This document shows, in pieces, positions 14,189 to 23,093 of a DNA stretch of 23,739 bases. This DNA comes from Candidatus Stahliibacteriota bacterium (GTDB taxonomy: Bacteria; Hydrothermota; Tepidihabitantia; SM23-42). Position 1 is the first letter of the stretch, and every line of letters begins with the position of its first letter. The notes below the pieces were generated by a model that saw only the letters and a list, made by a program, of their open reading frames with translations, had not been told where the DNA came from and ran no database searches. The stretch covers positions 1 to 23,739 of the forward strand of contig SOIY01000020.1 of NCBI GenBank assembly GCA_004376785.1. The letters are read 5' to 3'. The translations under genes and the position numbers were made by a program.

Positions 14189-15634
14189 ATGATAGATGAC
14201 AGATATCACCCCCCAATCTTAAAAATTTTGTGGACTATTTTATTATGTGGACTGGCAATCTACACTGTTTTTTTCATAATTGAATCCATTATTTTAATAA
14301 ATTATCCGTATCAAATTAGTTATGGTGAGGGATTTATACTAAATCAGGCTGTTATAATATCGCAAGGACAAAGTATATATCAAGATATTACAAATTATCC
14401 CTATCTGGTTGGAAATTATCCACCTGTTTATTCTTTTCTATGCGCACTCTTCGTTAAAATCTTTGGTGTTTCATTTGCCCCCGGTAGGTTTATTTCTTTT
14501 ATCGCTGTAATTTTATCAGGATTTTTGATCTATGTTATTCTCAAGAAAAATCGTCGTTCGCAAAAAGGATCATTTAAAGAATCAATAGTTATTAGTGCCC
14601 TTTTTTTTCTTGCATCGCCATATATATTCTATGCCTATCCACTATACCGGGTTGATGCATTGGCTCTGTTATTCAGTCTTGCTGGCTTATATTTTGTTTT
14701 TAAGTTTGAAAACCGAAAAAGTGTGTATCTTTCCATACCCTTTTTCATCTTAGCGCTATATACAAAACAGAGTTTCATCGCAGCTCCTATTGCATCTTTA
14801 ATCTATTTAACATTTAAGAATATAAAAAGGGGGATCATTTACTTCATTTTTCTCAGCCTGGTATATGTCAGTATCTTTTTGCTTTTAAATAATTTAACCG
14901 GTGGACAGTACTATCTCCATAATTTCACGTACAATGCTAATGCTTTCAGCATTCTTTTTGCAATAAGAATGTGTGTTTCAGCATTACAGATTCACGCAAT
15001 TTTATTTACATTTGCATTTGCCTATATTATACATGTTATAATAAGAAAAAAGTTGTCCCTGTTTGCTATTTACCTTATTATCACGGCACTAGTGGCAATT
15101 TCAATTGGAAAGATAGGTTCCGGTATAAATTATTTTGGTGAGCTCGTAGCATGTTCATGTATTATACTGGGGATTTTCTTAAATGAAATCGAGTTTACTA
15201 ACAAAGAAAGTAAGAACATTTTGATTGTTACCGGACTTTTATTACAATTGATACTTTTTGCACATATGCCTTATTTGACAGGGCATACTCCTACTAATAC
15301 CGACCTAAAAAATGCTGAAAAAATATCATTGGAGATTATAAACACACCGGGTTCTATTCTGTCCGAAGATGGTGGACTGCTGGTCGTGAACAGGAGGCAG
15401 ATTCTATTCCAGCCGTTTGTGTTTACCCAACTGGTAAGACAAAATTTATGGGACCAAGGAAAGTTTGTAGCAGATATTACAGAGAAAAGGTTTTCACTTA
15501 TCATTTTAACCTTTAATATTAATTATGAGATAGATAAAGAAAGATTGACAGAAGAGATGGCAGAAGCGATAAGAAGAAGTTATTATTCAGAGGAAAAGAT
15601 TGGTGATTATTATATTTACCGACCAAGTCAATGA
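14189..15634 (+). CDS. Polytopic membrane protein, GT-C glycosyltransferase-like (GT39/PMT_2 type)
   Basis: A 481-aa integral membrane protein with roughly ten to eleven hydrophobic helices, the first at about 10-36. The first extracytoplasmic loop holds an acidic YGEG segment and, further on, NYPPVYSFL. This arrangement is typical of GT-C enzymes of the dolichyl-phosphate-mannose mannosyltransferase/ArnT superfamily, which transfer sugars from polyprenyl-phosphate donors outside the membrane. The C-terminal ~110 residues are soluble. Donor and acceptor cannot be predicted. There is no strong ribosome binding site (AAGAGAT is the nearest) and the gene follows tRNA-Leu by 30 nt, so it may be on the same transcript. 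The ICMT-like gene follows within 7 nt. Confidence 0.65.
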   Translation: MIDDRYHPPILKILWTILLCGLAIYTVFFIIESIILINYPYQISYGEGFILNQAVIISQGQSIYQDITNYPYLVGNYPPVYSFLCALFVKIFGVSFAPGRFISFIAVILSGFLIYVILKKNRRSQKGSFKESIVISALFFLASPYIFYAYPLYRVDALALLFSLAGLYFVFKFENRKSVYLSIPFFILALYTKQSFIAAPIASLIYLTFKNIKRGIIYFIFLSLVYVSIFLLLNNLTGGQYYLHNFTYNANAFSILFAIRMCVSALQIHAILFTFAFAYIIHVIIRKKLSLFAIYLIITALVAISIGKIGSGINYFGELVACSCIILGIFLNEIEFTNKESKNILIVTGLLLQLILFAHMPYLTGHTPTNTDLKNAEKISLEIINTPGSILSEDGGLLVVNRRQILFQPFVFTQLVRQNLWDQGKFVADITEKRFSLIILTFNINYEIDKERLTEEMAEAIRRSYYSEEKIGDYYIYRPSQ

Positions 15635-15640
15635 TAGAAA

Positions 15641-16153
15641 TTGACTGATAATAGCATTAATAAATCAGTAATCCGATTTGGGAAAATTTTATTTAAATAT
15701 CGGGCAGTAATTGCTGCTCCCTTTTTTGTCATACTGGTAGTTTTTTCAAAATCTTGCCATTTACAAGTTTTATCAAGTATTTTTATCGTAACAGGATTAA
15801 TACTAAGGATATGGGCAGCTGGTTATATTGGTGAAAAGTCAAGAGAGAATAAGTTTACCACACAATATGCCATTATAAATGGTCCTTATCATTATCTAAA
15901 GCATCCATTATACTTAGGTAATTTCTTTCTTGTTTTGGGGGTTATTCTACTTTTCTGTCCGCCAATATGGCTGGGTATTTTAATAATTATTCTGTTTGTT
16001 TTTGTATATTTATTAATTATAAACAGTGAATTAAATTATTTGAAGGATTTACCAAAAAAAGAAATGAAATTTAAACTGGCAAATGCCAAAGGAGAAATTT
16101 CTACAATACTTGTTATGATTTTTATTTTTTTGATTTATATTGTAGCAAGATGA
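15641..16153 (+). CDS. Small ICMT/phospholipid-methyltransferase-like membrane protein
   Basis: A 170-aa membrane protein with about four to five hydrophobic helices. GPYHYLKHPLYLGNF matches the conserved GPYxYxRHPxYLG core of isoprenylcysteine carboxyl methyltransferase-like and phospholipid methyltransferase-like proteins, where it forms part of the S-adenosylmethionine site. After the last paired helices (WLGILIIILFVFVYLLIINSELNYL) the usual EE-rich C-terminal motif is reduced to a single Glu (NSELNYL) and is followed by an atypical hydrophobic tail, so activity is uncertain. The frame has no ATG near its beginning; TTG at 15641, 6 nt after the preceding stop, is the most reasonable start, without a clear ribosome binding site. 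The substrate is unknown. It converges with the PBP gene across a 25-bp gap. Confidence 0.6.
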   Translation: MTDNSINKSVIRFGKILFKYRAVIAAPFFVILVVFSKSCHLQVLSSIFIVTGLILRIWAAGYIGEKSRENKFTTQYAIINGPYHYLKHPLYLGNFFLVLGVILLFCPPIWLGILIIILFVFVYLLIINSELNYLKDLPKKEMKFKLANAKGEISTILVMIFIFLIYIVAR

Positions 16154-16178
16154 GGTTTATCACAAAACAGATAAGATA

Positions 16179-18272
16179 CTAATATTTTTCAATAATGGAT
16201 TCATCAATTTTTTCAAAATCATCTTGATAATCAATGCCGCCTTCAAAACTATGCAGATCGCATGTGTCTGTTGGCTCAGTGCCGTTAAGAAATACTTCGT
16301 CTGTGGCATGAGGACAGAATGGGGTTGCCAGAAGTCCAGTTTCTGGACATATCTTGCGTTCTACCAATCCGGTTGGTTTAACAAAGTTTGAACCAGGTAA
16401 CGAATCAATCTTTGCCATCAGTTCACCCCATATCGGTGCTGCAATATGACCACCTGTGGCGCCCCGGAATATCCGATCATTATTATCATATCCAATCCAT
16501 ACACCCGCAACATAGTTTGGTGTGAATCCAATAAATGTCGCATCAGAATAATTATTGGTTGTTCCTGTCTTACCAGCTGCAGGACCTTTGTAATATTTTC
16601 TAATTCGATAAGCAGTGCCGCCATTTACTACAGCACTCATCATATTAATCATAATATAACTGATCTGGGCTGATAATTTCTTTTCAGGTATTGGGTGATT
16701 TATTTCAATAATAGTGCCGTCCTTATCTGTTATCTTTTTAATAAAGACTGGCTGAACTTTTTCTCCAAGATTAGCAATTGTTCCTACAGCGCTGACCATT
16801 TCTATGAGTTTCACCTCGCATGCACCTAAAGCCAAAGAGACTACCGCAAGAAGAGGAGACTGAACGCCAAGATTATGGGCATATTGAACAACAAGTTCAG
16901 GACCTATGTTGCGGATTAGTCTTATTGCCACAAGATTTCTTGAATGTTTTAATGCCTTTCTGAGGGTTATCGGTCCTAAAAACTTGCGGTCGTAATTTGA
17001 TGGCCTATAAATACTATCCATACCTGGTACTTCAATTACAATTGGAAGATCCAGAACTATGTCATTAGGGGTGAAACCATTATCAAGTGCTGCAGTGAAT
17101 ACAAAAATTTTAAACGCACTACCTGCCTGTCGTCGGGCTTGAGTTGCCCGATTGAATTTGCTCAGGGAAAAATCACGACCTCCGATAAGTGCTTTCACTT
17201 CTCCTGTGTGATAATCCATTACAACTAAGGCATCTTGAAGATAAGGCGATAATGTTACTGTGTCGCTTAAACCCAAGGAATCATATTTTGATTTGACATT
17301 TTTAAATTTGTATTCTTTTTCTATATTCACAAGATGCTTTTCTAAAATTTCTTCTGCAGCTTTCTGTATCGATGTGTTTAGCGCTGTATAAATATTTGCT
17401 CCGCTCCGATAAAGGAATTCCGGACCATATTTCAATTCGAGATACTTCCTTATCTCCTCAAGGTAATATTCGCCTATGCGGTTTTCTCCTTTTTGCTCAA
17501 CAACAATGAGCGATTCATTTATTGCTTCTTCATATTCTATGCTGTCCATTAAATTATTTGCGAACATTTTTTTAAGGATAAAATTCCTCCTATGCTTCGC
17601 TATTTCAGGATGTTTATATGGAGAATATTTTTCAGGCGATCTGGGTAGTGCAATTAACAGAGCACATTCACTGAGTGTTAATCCCGAAATATCTTTATTG
17701 AAATAATACTTAGCAGCTGTGGCAACACCATAACGACCCTGACCGAAATTTATCTGATTGAGATATTTTTCTAGAATTTCATTTTTGGTATATATCCTTT
17801 CTATTCTTATGGCTAAAGTAATCTCTTTCAATTTTCTCACCATAGTCTGTTCCATGCTTAAAAACATATTCCGTGCTAACTGCATTGTTATTGTACTACC
17901 ACCTTGTACAACTTTCATATGGAGAATATTGGTGATTAAAGACCTGATTAGGGCGAGCATATCAACACCCCAGTGTTTATAAAAGAGCTTGTCCTCGACA
18001 CAGATAAATCCACCTTTTAAATATTGAGGAACGTTTTCCAGATTTGTTAGTTCTCTTCTTTCAATAAAAAACTCATTTATCAAAGTATTATTGTCATCAT
18101 ATACTTTCGTAGCAACAGGTGGTATAAAAAAGGATATTGACTCTGCTGGTGGTAGGTCACTTACAATTGAGATATAGCAACCAAGGCCAAGGCCCAGTAG
18201 CAGCGCAATCATTAAAATTATTGCCCAACGGATACGGTGTCGTCGTTTGGAGCGTTTATTTATTTTTCGCAT
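16179..18272 (-). CDS. Penicillin-binding protein 1A (bifunctional glycosyltransferase/transpeptidase)
   Basis: A 697-aa class A PBP that polymerises and crosslinks peptidoglycan. A basic cytoplasmic start is followed by one membrane anchor (about 15-36). The GT51 domain has catalytic Glu93 in EDKLFYKHWG and the block QGGSTITMQLARN (123-135). The transpeptidase domain has the nucleophile Ser385 in SAFK (SxxK), SRN at 444-446 (SxN) and KTG at 568-570. The C-terminus has a short extension with paired cysteines (KICPETGLLATPFCPHA). It is the last gene of the envelope cluster, starting 11 nt after the accD stop without a clear ribosome binding site, so translation probably depends on coupling. 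Confidence 0.95.
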   Translation of the reverse strand: MRKINKRSKRRHRIRWAIILMIALLLGLGLGCYISIVSDLPPAESISFFIPPVATKVYDDNNTLINEFFIERRELTNLENVPQYLKGGFICVEDKLFYKHWGVDMLALIRSLITNILHMKVVQGGSTITMQLARNMFLSMEQTMVRKLKEITLAIRIERIYTKNEILEKYLNQINFGQGRYGVATAAKYYFNKDISGLTLSECALLIALPRSPEKYSPYKHPEIAKHRRNFILKKMFANNLMDSIEYEEAINESLIVVEQKGENRIGEYYLEEIRKYLELKYGPEFLYRSGANIYTALNTSIQKAAEEILEKHLVNIEKEYKFKNVKSKYDSLGLSDTVTLSPYLQDALVVMDYHTGEVKALIGGRDFSLSKFNRATQARRQAGSAFKIFVFTAALDNGFTPNDIVLDLPIVIEVPGMDSIYRPSNYDRKFLGPITLRKALKHSRNLVAIRLIRNIGPELVVQYAHNLGVQSPLLAVVSLALGACEVKLIEMVSAVGTIANLGEKVQPVFIKKITDKDGTIIEINHPIPEKKLSAQISYIMINMMSAVVNGGTAYRIRKYYKGPAAGKTGTTNNYSDATFIGFTPNYVAGVWIGYDNNDRIFRGATGGHIAAPIWGELMAKIDSLPGSNFVKPTGLVERKICPETGLLATPFCPHATDEVFLNGTEPTDTCDLHSFEGGIDYQDDFEKIDESIIEKY

Positions 18273-18283
18273 TGAAGATGTTT

Positions 18284-19129
18284 TTACTTAGCTGGAAGTT
18301 TCTCACGCTTACAAATGATATTCATTATTTTTATTAAGGTATTTCTCAAATCCTTTCTGGATACGACGAGATCAACCATTCCGTGTGCCAATAAAGACTC
18401 TGAACGCTGAAGGCCTGGAGGAAATTTTTCACCGATGGTTTGCTCAGCAACCCTGGCGCCAGTAAAACCGAGCAATGCTCCAGGTTCTGTAATGATAATA
18501 TCACCGAGTGAAGCATATGATGCCATTACACCAGCAGTTGTTGGATGAGTGAGGATTGATATATAAGGAATTCTTTTTTGAGCCAAAATCGCTAATTCGG
18601 CAGATGTTTTTGCCATCTGCATCAAAGAAAGAATCCCTTCTTGCATTCGGGCACCACCTGAGGCTGACAAAATTATTAGCGGAATTTCTTTTTTCTGAGC
18701 TGCCCTTATTGCTCGTGCAATCTTTTCACCAATTACTGATCCCATACTTCCACCGATAAAAGCAAAATCCATTGCTGCAAATACTATAGGAATTCCATCA
18801 ATTTTGGCAAAACCATAAACCACGCCTTCATTCATATTTGTCTTCTCCTTGGCAGCTTTTAATTTCTTTTTATAATTTGGGAACCCTAATGGATCAAGTG
18901 ATTCAAGATTCTTATCCTGTTCATCAAGGGTAGCATTATCGAGAAGAAGCGAAATATAGTTGTGGCAATTAATCCTGAAATGGAAATTACATTTTGGGCA
19001 AATCCAGAGATTTTTCTCTAATTCCTTACGATATAAAATCTCTCCACAGGTTTCGCATTTGGTCCATAGACCATCTGGAAGTTTTAACTTTTCCTCAGGT
19101 TTTGCCTTAACTTTCTTTTTAAACCACAT
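18284..19129 (-). CDS. accD: Acetyl-CoA carboxylase carboxyltransferase subunit beta
   Basis: A 281-aa subunit that, with AccA, transfers CO2 from carboxybiotin to acetyl-CoA to make malonyl-CoA for fatty acid synthesis. The N-terminal zinc ribbon is intact (Cys25, Cys28, Cys44, Cys47). The crotonase-fold core shows VFAAMDFAFIGGSMGSVIGEK, LSASGGARMQEG and PTTAGVMASYASLGD, all typical of AccD. Length is normal. It has its own consensus promoter directly after the lptG stop, 7 nt before the ATG, and no Shine-Dalgarno, so a leaderless transcript is predicted. accA is not in the window. Confidence 0.96.
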   Translation of the reverse strand: MWFKKKVKAKPEEKLKLPDGLWTKCETCGEILYRKELEKNLWICPKCNFHFRINCHNYISLLLDNATLDEQDKNLESLDPLGFPNYKKKLKAAKEKTNMNEGVVYGFAKIDGIPIVFAAMDFAFIGGSMGSVIGEKIARAIRAAQKKEIPLIILSASGGARMQEGILSLMQMAKTSAELAILAQKRIPYISILTHPTTAGVMASYASLGDIIITEPGALLGFTGARVAEQTIGEKFPPGLQRSESLLAHGMVDLVVSRKDLRNTLIKIMNIICKREKLPAK

Positions 19130-19136
19130 ATTATAT

Positions 19137-19164
19137 ATTTTAACTTATTTTAGACAAATGTCAA
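19137..19164 (-). promoter_or_regulatory. Promoter of accD-PBP1A (leaderless configuration)
   Basis: Minus strand: perfect TTGACA at 19164-19159, 16-bp spacer, TAAAAT at 19142-19137, then 7 nt to the accD ATG at 19129. A perfect TATAAT (19135-19130) abuts the ATG but would need a 23-bp spacer and is probably not the working -10. No ribosome binding site lies in the 38-bp gap after lptG. Confidence 0.75.
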
Positions 19165-19167
19165 TAT

Positions 19168-20247
19168 TTATCGTGGTGCTTTAAATATTAAAACTATGCC
19201 GATTATACCAAACATGATATTGGGCAGCCATGCCGCTAAAATCGGGTCCATTAAACCCGCAACACCATAGGCACGACAGGATTGAATCACCCCCCAATAC
19301 ACAAATGCCAGAACAATACTTATACCGAGTCCAATGGCAATTCCTCCTCTTTTTAAAACCACGGAAAAAGGTAGGGTAATTAACAGAACTATTATTGTGA
19401 TAACTGGATAAGAAAAACGGTAATTTAATTCCACTTTTTCTTTTGCTACATCCTCTCCCGCCCGCTTTTTTTTGCTTATACATTTATAGATTTGTAAAAT
19501 GTTCATTTCTTCAGGAGGTTTAATTCTTCTCAGAAAATCTTCGGGTTTTTCCTTTAGTTCAGGCATTTCTAAATTTATATGTACATTAACAATTTCATTT
19601 CCCATGGTGTCAAATTCTCTAATAGTAGCTTCATAGAATTTCCATACATTATCATAAATACCACCGGCAGCATCCACTCTCTTTGTAATTCTATTTTCCT
19701 CAGATATCTGCCAGAGAATAACACCTTCGATTTTCTTTTTGGTAGCGCTGAATTTTTTTATAAAATATACCCAATCACCTTCTCCGTGATAAAAGAAATT
19801 ACGTCGTTGTGTAGATGGCCTTCTGGGTCGTTTATCAATTTTTTCTTTTTTATGTTCAAACATCCTTGTCTGAGCCCAAACTCCAACAGTTTCTTGAAAG
19901 ACGAACGTAAAAATTGATATAATAATCCCGGCTGTAAGGATTAACAAAAACAATCTGTTGATATTTAGTCCGCATGTCTTCAAGGCAATCAATTCTTTAT
20001 TCTTCGTCATAATGCCAAAAATAAAGAAGATTGCCATAATTGACGCGATCGGGATGAGAAGGATAGTATATGAAGGTATTAGATAAAGATAGTATATAAT
20101 AATATCTATCGCCAGTGCATTTCTTGCCAGATATTTACCAAGGTTATCAAAAAGATTTATGACAGTATAGATAAAGATTAAAACAACCAGACAAAGCACT
20201 AAATATCTAATAAAGTTTTTTAAAATATATTGATTAATTAACTTCAT
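19168..20247 (-). CDS. lptG: LPS export ABC transporter permease LptG (YjgP/YjgQ family)
   Basis: A 359-aa inner-membrane permease. There are three hydrophobic helices in the first ~120 residues, a periplasmic beta-jellyroll region (~125-280) and three C-terminal helices (FSYPVITIIVLLITLPFSVV onward). In this family the pair LptF/LptG with the ATPase LptB extracts lipopolysaccharide from the inner membrane and passes it to the periplasmic bridge. The conserved NKELIALKTCG coupling segment lies at about 82-92. The ATG overlaps the lptF stop (ATGA). Assignment of G versus F rests on gene order and general resemblance. lptB, lptA and lptC are not in this window. Confidence 0.87.
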   Translation of the reverse strand: MKLINQYILKNFIRYLVLCLVVLIFIYTVINLFDNLGKYLARNALAIDIIIYYLYLIPSYTILLIPIASIMAIFFIFGIMTKNKELIALKTCGLNINRLFLLILTAGIIISIFTFVFQETVGVWAQTRMFEHKKEKIDKRPRRPSTQRRNFFYHGEGDWVYFIKKFSATKKKIEGVILWQISEENRITKRVDAAGGIYDNVWKFYEATIREFDTMGNEIVNVHINLEMPELKEKPEDFLRRIKPPEEMNILQIYKCISKKKRAGEDVAKEKVELNYRFSYPVITIIVLLITLPFSVVLKRGGIAIGLGISIVLAFVYWGVIQSCRAYGVAGLMDPILAAWLPNIMFGIIGIVLIFKAPR

Positions 20248-21491
20248 TTGAATAACTTCTTAAAAGGTGATTTTTCAAATTCAGCCACAAAAAACAGATA
20301 GACACCACCACCAAGAAGTATGATATTAGGCAACCACATTGCCCATAATGGAGAGAAGCCTCTGCGATCTGCAAACTCTTCGCCGGCAAGCACCAAGATA
20401 TAATATAATGAGAATAGTAGAATGCCGATAAGGACTCCTGCAATACTGGCTTTCTTAAAAAGATAACCGAGGGGTGCACCGATAATTACAAAGAGAATAC
20501 AAGCAACAGCTAAAGAAAATTTTTTGTTTAATTCAATTAAGTAACGCGCAACTTTTCTCATCTTACCCTTTATTAAATTGAATTTTTTTCCAATCTTAAA
20601 TTGTGCTGCATCAAAACTTTTTATTTCACCTTTGATATATCTATTAATTGCATCATTTCCAATTTTTGTTATATCTTCTTTTAATTTATCTATTTCCTGA
20701 TTCGTAATAGCGATTTTAGATTTTAATCCGTTAACGTCAAGTTCGTTCTCATTGCGATGTTTTCTTTCTTTTCTGATGAGATCAGTATTAACCTGCATGT
20801 TAATAGTCTGTTTACTGAATTTGGTTCTTTGATAGTTTGTGGAATCAATTAGCTGATGCAGCTCTCCATTATAAAGGATGAACTGGAGGATTCCTTCTTC
20901 CTCGAAATCTTTTAACTCGCCGGACGGTGCAGTTATCATTAAGCCGTTTTTTAAATCATAAATTGAAATGTCGTAAAGTTTTGAACGACGCTCGTCCTTC
21001 TTCCCGACATACACTGTGTAACCAGGGAAATCTTTAGTAAATACTCCTTCAGGCAATCGTATCGCTGGTCGCTTTCTTGAAATATCAAGCATTAAATTTC
21101 TGACGCGGTGATTTGATTCAGGGAGTACATAGTTATTAAAAAAAATTAGAAAAAGCATAAACAAAAATGTTATTATTAATGGTGTTTTCATAATTGAAAA
21201 GAAAGTGAGGCCGCTTGTTTTCAGGGCAAGGATTTCATTGTCCAGAGCAAAGCGACCAAAGCTCATAACAACCGCAATGAGAATCGCCATCGGTGCAGTA
21301 TATGAAAAAATTAGTGGTAAAGTATAAATTAATATCTGTCCAACAATATCAACCGGCAAACCTTTTCGTACAAAGAGGTCAATGAGCCGAAACAATTGAT
21401 CCATCAACAGAATAAAAGTTAAGGCAAACATAGAGAAGAGGAATGGGGGAATAAACTCTTTAACAAAATATCGGTCTATTATTTTAATCAA
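20244..21491 (-). CDS. lptF: LPS export ABC transporter permease LptF (YjgP/YjgQ family)
   Basis: A 415-aa inner-membrane permease, homologous to the following gene. The N-terminus MIKIIDRYFVKEF, the coupling segment NEILALKTSG and three helices lead into a periplasmic domain. That domain contains an inserted, highly charged helical stretch (about 245-325) before the three closing helices (FSLAVACILFVIIGAPLGYL onward). It would partner LptG in LPS export. The start codon is TTG at 21491, with AGAGGG 4 nt upstream, and it overlaps the preceding lipoprotein gene by 8 bp. The stop overlaps lptG by ATGA. Confidence 0.88.
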   Translation of the reverse strand: MIKIIDRYFVKEFIPPFLFSMFALTFILLMDQLFRLIDLFVRKGLPVDIVGQILIYTLPLIFSYTAPMAILIAVVMSFGRFALDNEILALKTSGLTFFSIMKTPLIITFLFMLFLIFFNNYVLPESNHRVRNLMLDISRKRPAIRLPEGVFTKDFPGYTVYVGKKDERRSKLYDISIYDLKNGLMITAPSGELKDFEEEGILQFILYNGELHQLIDSTNYQRTKFSKQTINMQVNTDLIRKERKHRNENELDVNGLKSKIAITNQEIDKLKEDITKIGNDAINRYIKGEIKSFDAAQFKIGKKFNLIKGKMRKVARYLIELNKKFSLAVACILFVIIGAPLGYLFKKASIAGVLIGILLFSLYYILVLAGEEFADRRGFSPLWAMWLPNIILLGGGVYLFFVAEFEKSPFKKLFK

Positions 21492-22245
21492 AAAACCCTC
21501 TATTTTTTAGATTTGCTACTGCTTTCACTGCCATTGTGATTGATGCGCATTCACCCGGATTTAATTCTGGATCAAATTCAATAATACCAAGATGTATTAA
21601 TCTCATATAGGGAAGGTACAAAAATGAATGAGCCGATATGTTTTTTAATACAAGAAATTTTTGCGGATAGACAGGGTCTATTAAACGGTCTAAAAGAATT
21701 ATAAGATTACCATTAGTAATCGTGTCATTGCCATAGAATTTTCCATCTGGATATGTGGGAAGATAACCTTTTGATACAGTAAAGACCACAGGATCTGATA
21801 ACTTAGATCTCTCTGCAGCGCCGGTTATAATCTCAGCATAGAGTCTTCTGGTTAAAGTATAATGTTCATCCAATATGCTTTTAATAGGCGGGGCTAAATG
21901 AATCAATAATTCATATAAATTATCGTATCGCGCGGTTTTACGGTAATAATAAAATAATTTTAAGTAGACGTTTTCATCCTTACTGTTGATATTAACAAGC
22001 TGCTCTAAAATCCTTATTTCTTGTTCAGGCTGGTTTAGTCTTCTGTAGCAGTCGTACAAATAATATAGCGTAGTATCAGAAGATGGATGTTTAACATAAT
22101 AGGAGCGAAATAGTTTTGTGGCTTCCAAAAAATTCGCTTGCTGATAGAATTCTAAACCCTTTTCGAATTCACTGCGACGGGGTGAGAACGTCGCACAATT
22201 TGCTAATATTAAAATTAGTGTCCAAAAATAATAGCGACACGGCAT
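21484..22245 (-). CDS. Predicted lipoprotein with TPR-like repeats and SLH-like C-terminus
   Basis: A 253-aa protein. The hydrophobic start ends in a lipobox LANC (Cys17), predicting a lipid-anchored envelope protein. Residues ~25-115 are TPR-like helical repeats (FEKGLEFYQQANFLEATKLF). The C-terminal third has two segments resembling S-layer homology motifs: KGYLPTYPDGKFYGNDTIT (159-177; compare the usual GYPDGTFRPNNPIT) and a following helical region with LIHLGIIEFDPELNPG (216-231). SLH modules typically bind wall polysaccharides; these copies are degenerate, so the role is inferred. The gene overlaps the upstream one by 31 bp and has no ribosome binding site, suggesting coupled translation. 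It precedes lptF in the envelope cluster. Confidence 0.65.
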   Translation of the reverse strand: MPCRYYFWTLILILANCATFSPRRSEFEKGLEFYQQANFLEATKLFRSYYVKHPSSDTTLYYLYDCYRRLNQPEQEIRILEQLVNINSKDENVYLKLFYYYRKTARYDNLYELLIHLAPPIKSILDEHYTLTRRLYAEIITGAAERSKLSDPVVFTVSKGYLPTYPDGKFYGNDTITNGNLIILLDRLIDPVYPQKFLVLKNISAHSFLYLPYMRLIHLGIIEFDPELNPGECASITMAVKAVANLKNRGFFD

Positions 22246-23003
22246 TTTTTTAGAAGTTCAATGTTATTCTTTGACCCATGAATACGGCGTGCATCAAATG
22301 AAGAAATTTTTATATCTGTCAGCTTGTTGCCGACAACGCCGACAGCCCGAATCCTGAGGGGATTATAACCGACTCTTGGGTTATTGTATAAGTCGCGTGT
22401 AGTATATAGAACTAGACCAGAGTTAACTACGTGATTTAGGGCAGCGAAGTTTATTGAATATACCTCTTCTAATAAATCATTATAGATCTTTGGGAAAAGG
22501 CAAGGATTGATATTAAAACCCCGACAGTCAATTATCACACCGGTATATTCAGTAAATTCGGTCTGTTTAGGTGTTAATTCCAATCCTTCAGGAACTGGTT
22601 TGCCCTGAGGCCAATCCTGGCTACAACACGGACAGAGCATAGGGACAACAAGCTTTGCTGGTCCTGTGCTGGGTAGCAATAATGACATAATTTTGTTTGT
22701 CAGCGGGAGATGAAACACATATTCAATGCTGCCATCAGTTAAATAATTCTGTTTTACAGTTCGATATTCGAACAGAAGACTATTCAATTTATTTTCTCGG
22801 GTAAAATTACCTCTTAAGAAATCCCCAACAGTTTTACTCTCGTTATGCTGCAATGAATATAATTCTTTCTTCAGAAAATCAGCAGCTGTTGTTTGATCCG
22901 TGGCTGATGATTTGATTGTCATATTATCCCAATCCATTTCTGCTGAGGCAAGCCTCATAACAAAGATTGAAATAAAAATTAAAAGAACTTTAAATATTCT
23001 CAT
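22215..23003 (-). CDS. Secreted protein, LPP20/FlgT-like C-terminal domain
   Basis: A 262-aa exported protein with an N-terminal signal sequence (MRIFKVLLIFISIFVMRLASA). The C-terminal half has the pattern EYTGVIIDCRGFNINPCLFPKIY, then EEVYS, NPRVGYNPLRIRAVG, ISSFDARRI and LLKKCRVAIIF. I associate this with LPP20-like/FlgT-like secreted proteins, in which a YTGLVIDARG strand and a closing CRVVIV strand recur. The first half contains LTDGSIEYVFHLPL and an unusual CPCC motif (about 124-127). Function is unknown; FlgT-type relatives assist flagellar motors, but no flagellar gene is nearby. Two adjacent ATGs exist; the second (23003) is preferred because AAGGAGG ends 4 nt before it but is almost in contact with the first (23006). 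Confidence 0.65.
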   Translation of the reverse strand: MRIFKVLLIFISIFVMRLASAEMDWDNMTIKSSATDQTTAADFLKKELYSLQHNESKTVGDFLRGNFTRENKLNSLLFEYRTVKQNYLTDGSIEYVFHLPLTNKIMSLLLPSTGPAKLVVPMLCPCCSQDWPQGKPVPEGLELTPKQTEFTEYTGVIIDCRGFNINPCLFPKIYNDLLEEVYSINFAALNHVVNSGLVLYTTRDLYNNPRVGYNPLRIRAVGVVGNKLTDIKISSFDARRIHGSKNNIELLKKCRVAIIFGH

Positions 23004-23018
23004 CATACCTCCTTAAAC

Positions 23019-23093
23019 AGATAGTAGATGGGTTAGGGTTTGGAAGCGAGAAAATAAATTTCCAGCATCTAGACCCAAACCGATCGTCTATCT
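23019..23093 (-). promoter_or_regulatory. Long imperfect hairpin in the leader of the LPP20-like gene
   Basis: Arms 23019-23040 and 23072-23093 are complementary at most positions of 22 (matching blocks AGATAG, GAT, GGTT, GGGT). A nested TGGAA/TTCCA pair (23041-23045 with 23059-23063) sits in the loop. On the minus strand it lies between tRNA-Gly and the AAGGAGG of the LPP20-like gene. No T-tract follows, so a terminator is not supported. A processing or leader structure is possible. Confidence 0.45.
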
